The position numbers and the translations under genes are program-made. DNA of 64,000 nt, taken from assembly GCF_020740795.1 (NCBI RefSeq), contig NC_067305.1, positions 682,001 to 746,000 on the forward strand, written 5' to 3'. A model generated the notes under the pieces. That model saw only the letters and a list, made by a program, of their open reading frames with translations, was not told the DNA's origin and ran no database searches. The stretch is from Apus apus. Taxonomy: Eukaryota; Chordata; Aves; Apodiformes; Apodidae. This document shows positions 47,190-64,000 of this stretch, one piece after another (within the stretch, counting starts at the first letter, position 1; the number at the start of each line of letters is the position of its first letter).

Positions 47190-47775
47190 GAAAGTGGTTA
47201 GAGTTGCTGATTGCTTCAAAGCAGAGATTTAAAACTTTATGAGAGAGACACTGAGCCCAGACTTGATCCCAAGATTCCAGGTGAGGCCTCATCAGTGCTG
47301 AGCATGGGAGGACGATCACTTCCCTACTCCTGCTGGCCACACCAGTGCTGGTACAAGCCAGGATGCTGGTGGCCTCCTTGGCCACCTGGGCACTCTCTGG
47401 TTCATATTCAGCTGCTGTGACCAACACCCCCAGATCCTTTTCCACAGGCACTTTCCAGCCCCTCTTCCCCAAGGCTGGAGCAGTGTCTGGGGTTGTGGTG
47501 ACCCAAGGGCAGGACCCAGCACTTGGCCTTGTTGAACCTCAATCAATTGGCCTTAACCCATTGATCCAGCCTGTCCAGGTCCCTCTGCAGAGCCTTCCTA
47601 CCCTCAGGACGATCAACACTCCCACCCAACTTGGTGTCATCTGCAAACTGACTGAGGGTGCCTTTGCTCCCCTCAACCAGATAATTGATAAAGATATTAA
47701 ATAAGACTGGCCCCAAAACTGGGCCCTGGGGAACACCACTGGTGACTTCCCTCTCCATGTGTAAGAGAGCGACAA
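47190..47775 (-). mobile_element. CR1 LINE fragment with reverse transcriptase motif
   Basis: Minus-orientation CR1 ORF2 fragment. The translated frame reads [20 protein letters not shown] and [20 protein letters not shown], containing the RT catalytic FADDTKLG (YxDD-type) box and the downstream [10 protein letters not shown]. It continues into the post-RT region 'gttcaacaaggccaagtgct'. The element is broken and not functional: the frame upstream of SGVPQG is unrelated flank. Confidence 0.93.
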
Positions 47776-49789
47776 GGCACCTGAAGGCAGCAGCCATGCC
47801 AGTGGGGAGGACTGGTTTTATTGAAAGAGGCAGCAGTGAGGACTCTGCAGGAAATTTCCCTTCCCCCCCAAGAAGCTTAAGCAAGGAAGGGCCACCTTGG
47901 TTTGGTGGCTCCCTAGACAGCCCTGATACACACCAGGGACTCTTCCACCTCCAGCATCTCACCAAGAGAGGCTGGATGGACCCATCCCCAGCTCTCTCCT
48001 GCCCCTCAAAGAAGCACAGTGGGACAATGGTGGCAGCTACGACCAAGTGGCCAGGCAGTGCCAGCATAGCTCTGCGTGCCTGCGAGAGGGACCTTGCTCA
48101 TCATCACAGTGTCTGTGTCTGGCAGCCACAGCCACTTCTGAGCTGGCAGAGAGAGATGTTATCAGTTCTGCTGTCCCCACATCCTCTTTTCAGAGCCCTG
48201 TTCTATCTTGGTGCATGGGGGTATTTCCATCCCTGACAGTAAGGGCCTCAGTTGCAGAAATATTGCTTATGATGAATCCTGTGCAGGGATCTTTGCTCAT
48301 TGATGTTGTGAGTAATTATTTCCTGGAAGAGAGTGAGGCTCCAGCACTTGGGGAAACACCCTGTGTGAACTTGTGATGTTGAGCTCATGAAGGACAAAGG
48401 AGACCTCAGTGTGGAACCAAACAGCCCTGAGCCTTGCAGAACTGAGTGGGGCTTTCAGGTGTTTGAGGTTCAGGAGCCTCCAGCAGGACAGCCAGGATGC
48501 ACTGGGGAAAGGCACTTCCAGAAGACACCAGTGCACTGAGAGCAACAAGGTCTCAGCTCAAAGGGGAGGCCTCTGGCTGCCTGTGGTAATGGTGCTGAGC
48601 TGCTTTCACACAGGTTGTTCAGCTTATTCTTGTTAATTAGTATAAGACAGTAACCTCTGAATTTAAAGTGACCTGGATTTAGACAAGAGGCTGAGCCTGT
48701 CTTCTGCTTGCCTTCCCAAAGCCAGGACTTACCAGCCTGCCTGGGTCTGCTGGCTCACACTGCTTGCTAGAGAACATCTGGAAGAAAAAAGCAGCTGGAT
48801 CTTGGCAAATGCAAACACCTGAATCTTGCAAGGCCTTGGCCAAGGAGGGGTGAGACAGGAAGATGAAGAGCTGCTGCACAGCAGCAGGCCACAGCTTCCT
48901 GACTGTCCTCCTCACTTCTGGGGAGGTGATCAATTCATGCTTGGAATTACTGAGTAAAGGGACCCACCACTATGGGAGCACATCCCATGAGAGCATCTTT
49001 CATCCAGTGTTACACAACAGGTTGATACTGGGTTCAGGCTCCACAGTGATCCCGTGGGAATGCTGGCTCCCTGAGCAGCAGGGAAGGGGGCTCTGCCTTG
49101 CCTTGGTCAGAAGTGGTGGATCTCAGAAAGTGTGTGTGGCTTTTTGGCCATGAAAGCATGCAGGGGGCTGGCTGAAAGAGGGATGCAGTGAAATGGGCAG
49201 GTGGAGATGATTTTGGACCTGACGTGGCTGCCTGCCTTGAAGGCCCATATCTCTGCAGTGAGCAGGATGAGCTTCAGGTTCAGAGGACAATGGGGTCCAA
49301 GGCATCATCATTCAGCTGTGCATCCTGTTCCTCTGTGAGGTGGATCATGGGCTGTGCTGTACTTGGAAAAAAGGAGGGACACCAAGATAAGCCTCATCTG
49401 TCTTGTGGCAGAGATCGGTGTTCTCTTAATAAACCTGGAGCAGATGGGAGAAGGGCAAGTTGTTCACATGCTGAACTTCTTCTCTTGGTCTTCAGCCAAG
49501 TCCAGCTGAACTCTGGTTTTTCAAGTTCTGTCCCTACATGTCCATGAGTGCTTGTGTATGTCTCTTGGGTAGCTCAATGCTGCTTCCATCACCCATGCTC
49601 TTAATTTTGGCATTTAAACTCAATCCAGAATTCCCCATCCAGCCAGTCTGGCCTCCTGTGGTACCTGCTTGACTTCTGACACGAGGACAGATCGTTCTTC
49701 CACTCATTCTTCTCCACTGGTTAATCAGCAATTCAGGTGGCTGCTTCACTTCTACTTCAGCTCATTTGTGCCTCTCCATGCTGAAAAAG
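47776..49789. other. Intergenic, nothing recognised
   Basis: About 2 kb without a recognised gene or repeat. The frames on both strands are short and without family signal. Confidence 0.45.
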
Positions 49790-50080
49790 CTTCATTCCTT
49801 CCACCTTCCTCCAGGCCTCAGACATCTTCATGACCCTCCTCTGAACTCATGACAGTTCAACAACTGCTCTTGCACTGCGAGGTCCAAACCTGGACCCAGT
49901 TCTGAGATGGGATCTAACGAGTGCTGAGTTCAGGGAACAGTCACTCCCTTTAACCAGGTGCACTTCTGTTAATTCAGCCAGGAATGTTCACCACAGCCAG
50001 GACACCTTGTAGGCATCTGGCCTGTTGTCCAACAGGACTTCCAGGTCCTTTTCAGCAGAGCCAGTCAGTCCAGATTCAAC
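49790..50080 (-). mobile_element. Degenerate CR1-like fragment
   Basis: Old CR1-like sequence in minus orientation: 'cttcatgaccctcctctgaactc', 'aacctggacccagttctgag', 'gggaacagtcactcccttta', 'aggacttccaggtccttttc'. The boundaries are uncertain. Confidence 0.6.
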
Positions 50081-51096
50081 CCCATTTCCGTGGTTTCCTT
50101 TTCCATATCTCCCTTTTTTCTCCCTCCCATGCTTACCTGGTGGAGTCTTTGCTTGTATTGACTCTGGGAAAGTAATAAGGCAAAGAGTGTGGGGACTTGA
50201 TGCAGAATCCAAAGAAAGGGGGAAAATTCAACTCTAATACAAACCATTTGCAAATGCTGGGAATGTAGGAGAAGGATTGATCACTGTGGAAGTGGGGCAA
50301 AAGCTTCTGTAAAGTGAAAACCTGGATTTTCTAGTAGACACTTGTGAAGGCAACGGGTCTGAAAGACCCTTTTTTTGGGGGAAAAACAGTGTTGGGTTTG
50401 GGGGGGAGGGGGGGAGTTTGAATGAGGAATGGGAAGGTAAAATGAAGAGAAACCCAAGGAGAGTTTGGGAATTGTACACCCATGTTTGCACATTGAGGGG
50501 AAGAGAAGAAGCTGCATGGAACGGAACACAGCAAGAGCCAGGAGGAGTGTGGGGAGACCCCCATGCCCACAGCACCTTCTGCTGCCCCCAGACAGCAGAA
50601 AGCAGCAGCTCCCCCTCTGGGGAGGGGCTCTTTGGGGACACCGTGCCCCATGGTGGTCTCAGCGACAAAGCAGGTGGGATCCCCTTCTTCTGCACCACTA
50701 GAGCTGATGTCAGCAGCTGCCCCAGGATCGCTCCCGGCACAAGGGCAGCAGCTCCTCCTGAAGGAAAAACAGAGCTCGTGAGTGGCTGGACTTTTAGCTG
50801 CCCCATATGACAGTTCCCATCAGCAAAGAGGACATCAAACTTGTATTTTAGAGGTGCAGATTAAAAAATCGTACATTCCTAAATGTTTTGCTTGACTTTC
50901 AGAAATGTTAGTGAAGGAGGCCGGGGGTTCCTTTTGTCTGTACCGGACAGTCACCTTCACCCTGCGAAAGCCTGTCAATATTCTGCCCTCCCGTGGAAAA
51001 AAACATTAGAGCCAGAGCTGCTTCGTGCTCTAAAGCACAAACGTTCCTCACTGCTCCAGCCGTGCCATGACCTGGGTGAGTCCAAGGAGGCTCTGT
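50081..51096. other. Intergenic, nothing recognised
   Basis: No gene was recognised. It includes G-rich runs around 50374-50417. The open frames on both strands at 50234-50810 overlap and lack family signal. Confidence 0.45.
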
Positions 51097-51193
51097 GTGT
51101 ATGTGTGTGTGTGAGTGTGTGTGTCTGTGTGTGTGTGTGTGTCTGTGTCTGTCTGTCTGTGTGTGTGTCTGTCTGTGTGTGTGTCTGTGTCTG
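51097..51193 (+). repeat. TG-rich microsatellite
   Basis: A TGTG run with regular TCTG interruptions over about 97 bp. It is alternating purine-pyrimidine, so it could adopt Z-DNA. Confidence 0.92.
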
Positions 51194-51630
51194 CCGGGAC
51201 CACCGCCCAGGACTGGGGTGTCTCACAGCAAGATGTGAAATCCTGCCTTTTAAGAATTCAAGATTTAATTTTTTCCAATTAAATGTACATTTTCAATTCA
51301 GAAATTCAATTTTAAGGAATTAACCGGGATTGCCTTGGAAAGAGAGAGCAGCTGGCTGGGCTGGGCAGCGGTTCCCTCACTTCTCTCTCGGGGCGAGGCA
51401 AACAAGAATCCTCTTTCGTTTCAACAAAATCGTTTAGTCTGTTTCTTCTGATCTGTCTGCGCAACGTATCGTGAAATCACGGCCAAGGAACAGAAAAGTT
51501 TTGTGGGGGAAAAGCTGCAGAGGCGAGCGGGGCCGGGCTGGGCCGGGCTGGGCCGGGCTGGTGCCGGTGCCGGCAGCGCCCGCGGGGCTGCGCCTGGACG
51601 GGCCCGGCGCTCCCGCCTGCACAGCCCCGC

Positions 51631-51729
51631 GCCCCGCACAGCCCCGCACAGCCCCGCACAGCCCCGCACAGCCCCGCACAGCCCCGCACAGCCCCGCACA
51701 GCCCCGCACAGCCCCGCACAGCCCCGCAC
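51631..51729. repeat. Nine-copy decamer repeat upstream of RPL36
   Basis: Nine perfect copies of GCCCCGCACA at 51631-51720 and a tenth partial copy. The 10-bp period is close to one helical turn. It sits about 200-290 bp upstream of the likely RPL36 start site. The long GC-rich open frames here arise from the repeat. Confidence 0.95.
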
Positions 51730-51779
51730 CCCGCACGGCCCCCTCTCCTCCCGCACCCGTTTCCTCCCTTTATCCTCGC

Positions 51780-51950
51780 GCCTCACGGAGCCCCGCCCCC
51801 CCCCCGTCCCGCCCCGCCCCTCCCGTCCCTCCTCTATGGTCACGGCGAGAGATAGAGCGTCCTGGACACCATTGGCGGACCGGAAGAGACGGTCTCCCGG
51901 CGCTCCGCGCGCGCCGCCTCCTTCCGGCGCGGCGCCATCGGCGGCGGCAG
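51780..51950 (+). promoter_or_regulatory. RPL36: RPL36 promoter, 5'TOP start and exon 1
   Basis: CpG-island promoter with an inverted CCAAT box (ATTGG at 51871-51875). The pyrimidine tract CCTCCTTCC at 51917-51925 fits a 5'TOP transcription start, the mark of ribosomal protein mRNAs that places translation under mTOR/LARP1 control. A non-coding exon 1 ends at 51950 before gtgagg, and a 71-bp intron 1 leads to exon 2 at 52022. The start position is inferred. Confidence 0.75.
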
Positions 51951-52023
51951 GTGAGGCCGGGGCTGGGGCGGGATCCGCATCCGCGTCCATCCGCGGCGGG
52001 GCTGACGCGCTCTCTCCGCAGAC

Positions 52024-54457
<2,434 letters not shown>

Positions 54458-54476
54458 GCTGTACAACCTGTAACTC

Positions 54477-54482
54477 AATAAA
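54477..54482 (+). terminator. RPL36: RPL36 poly(A) signal
   Basis: AATAAA 20 bases after the stop codon, giving the very short 3'UTR typical of ribosomal protein genes. Confidence 0.93.
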
Positions 54483-55541
54483 GTCCTTTCTTACAGAACT
54501 GGTGATGGTTCATCTGCTTCAGCCCATGGGCAGGGTGCTTGGGGGAAGCTAAGGGACTGGGCTGACCTGGCCCTGAGCTCCAGCAATCCAGAACTTCCAG
54601 TTTTATCTTGCCTGCAGCTGGAGATGGTGGTACTGGACTGTGATATATTCTGGAAGGGTGGTCCTCCAGAGCTTGTGGAACAGAGCTAACCTTTCTCAGG
54701 GCATGGAAGCCTCTGCAATAGCTGAGCCTGTGAGGGCTAAGATACGTCCCAGTTTGTCTCCAGATGTAGATGGTGGCAGAAGTCTCTAGACAAACTGCTG
54801 TTGGAAACAGTACCTTTGCACTCCTTCCCCATGGCACTCAGCCTTGTGCAGCTTCTGCTTGTACCCTCCATCCAGGCCCTCACTATGTTAACCAGATAAT
54901 GAGAGAGAATTCGACTGGAAGAGCTCCCTGAATTTCAGCAAAATGATTCTTTATTCTCCATGAAGGGGAACGTTGCTGTGAGACAGGACAAGTGCAGTTC
55001 TGCACTTACATACACCTCAGATAGACTTCATGTAGCTACTCTTCCCCAATTTACATTGATTTTTTCTAGCATTTTGTGTAAGACAAAGTATTCCAGTACA
55101 GCCTGTATTTAACATAAAACAGTCATACCAGGACATTTAATTCCTTTTTTCAGGCAGTGAACATCATACAGGTGGCTGCAGTGGCAGAGACAGCCTGTGG
55201 TGGAGTGCAGTGCTACCTGCTGATCCTGCAGGTGCCTCTTTTGTCCAGGTCTGCTCTCCAAGCCTGGAGCTGCTCCTGCACTGAGCTGGGATTCAATCTG
55301 GAGGAGACCCGTGTCTCTCTGCAGCTGGATGTGCTACATCTGGGCTGGGAAGTGCATGTTCCCCTCCAGCCCAGGCTCAGCACCTGGGACAGCGAGAGGT
55401 TCCTGGGAGCTACTCAGCCCCAGCTCTAGAGTGTATGTTGCCATCAGAAGGTTCTTAGAAACAGTGAAATAACTGGAAAAAATCTAGACTCCACTGTTGG
55501 TGGCTGAGAACATGCACGTTCCTTAGGTAAAATGTCACAAT
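54483..55541. other. Convergent intergenic spacer RPL36-LONP1
   Basis: About 1 kb between the two poly(A) signals. A second minus-strand AATAAA (TTTATT on plus, about 54950) could serve as a distal LONP1 poly(A) signal. Otherwise nothing was recognised. The open frame at 55157-55429 shows no family signal. Confidence 0.55.
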
Positions 55542-55547
55542 TTTATT
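55542..55547 (-). terminator. LONP1: LONP1 poly(A) signal
   Basis: Plus-strand TTTATT, which is AATAAA on the LONP1 strand, 183 bases past the stop codon at 55730-55732. Confidence 0.75.
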
Positions 55548-55729
55548 GGAAATACTTAATACTAAGGAGAGAAATACTTTATTCTACCAAAGCCATAATT
55601 CATGTCAGCAGCTGCGTAGCAGCAATAGCTCCATGTCCCTCTCCAGGACTGCTCCCAGCTGCCCCCAGTTCTGGGCAGGGGTTGAGCACTGAGGGACAGA
55701 TCATGTTCCAGCCCTCAGGTTGTTCAGTG

Positions 55730-64000
<8,271 letters not shown>

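Noticed and set aside
46668-47232. 157- and 183-residue plus-strand frames
   Set aside because: No recognisable domain. The two frames overlap each other and composition is not protein-like. Kept as unassigned intergenic DNA.

Overview
The window is vertebrate nuclear DNA from a bird. Its genes are intron-rich with GT-AG introns. About twenty CR1 LINE fragments are scattered through it, many ending in the CR1 tail motif ATTCTATG. There is also a solo retroviral LTR and a short nuclear copy of mitochondrial ND4. Dense CpG islands and compact spacing fit a gene-rich microchromosome. No bacterial, CRISPR or tRNA features were seen.

Layout. Positions 1-2270 are intergenic and full of CR1. Positions 2270 to about 35100 hold a complete lamin B2 gene (LMNB2) on the minus strand: 12 coding exons encoding 600 residues, a CaaX box, and a long AT-rich 3'UTR. 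Its introns carry most of the repeats: eight CR1 pieces antisense to the gene and three in sense, the ND4 NUMT in intron 4, and in intron 2 a CR1 split by a 996-bp solo LTR with 5-bp target duplications. The LMNB2 CpG island (about 33.9-35.4 kb) includes an intronic array of six 22-bp repeats, each with an E2F consensus. A second minisatellite lies just upstream of the promoter. Positions 35.8-51.6 kb have no recognisable protein-coding gene. They do contain an isolated CpG island at 37.2-37.6 kb with a ZNF143-type site, an E2F site and a GGCCCC hexamer repeat. Positions 51.9-54.5 kb hold a complete RPL36 gene on the plus strand (105 residues, 5'TOP promoter, CR1 in intron 2). From 55.5 kb to the right edge lies the 3' part of LONP1 on the minus strand: eight exons covering Walker B to the C-terminus, including the Ser-Lys catalytic dyad. 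LONP1 continues beyond the window.

The three genes are housekeeping genes: nuclear lamina, cytosolic ribosome and mitochondrial matrix protease. They are neighbours but not a functional pathway. LMNB2 and RPL36 are divergent, about 17 kb apart. RPL36 and LONP1 are convergent, about 1 kb apart, an arrangement also known in human. The strongest non-routine signals are the E2F-site minisatellite in LMNB2 intron 1, the orphan CpG island at 37.3 kb, the nested LTR-in-CR1, and the ND4 NUMT. I found no convincing undescribed multi-gene system.
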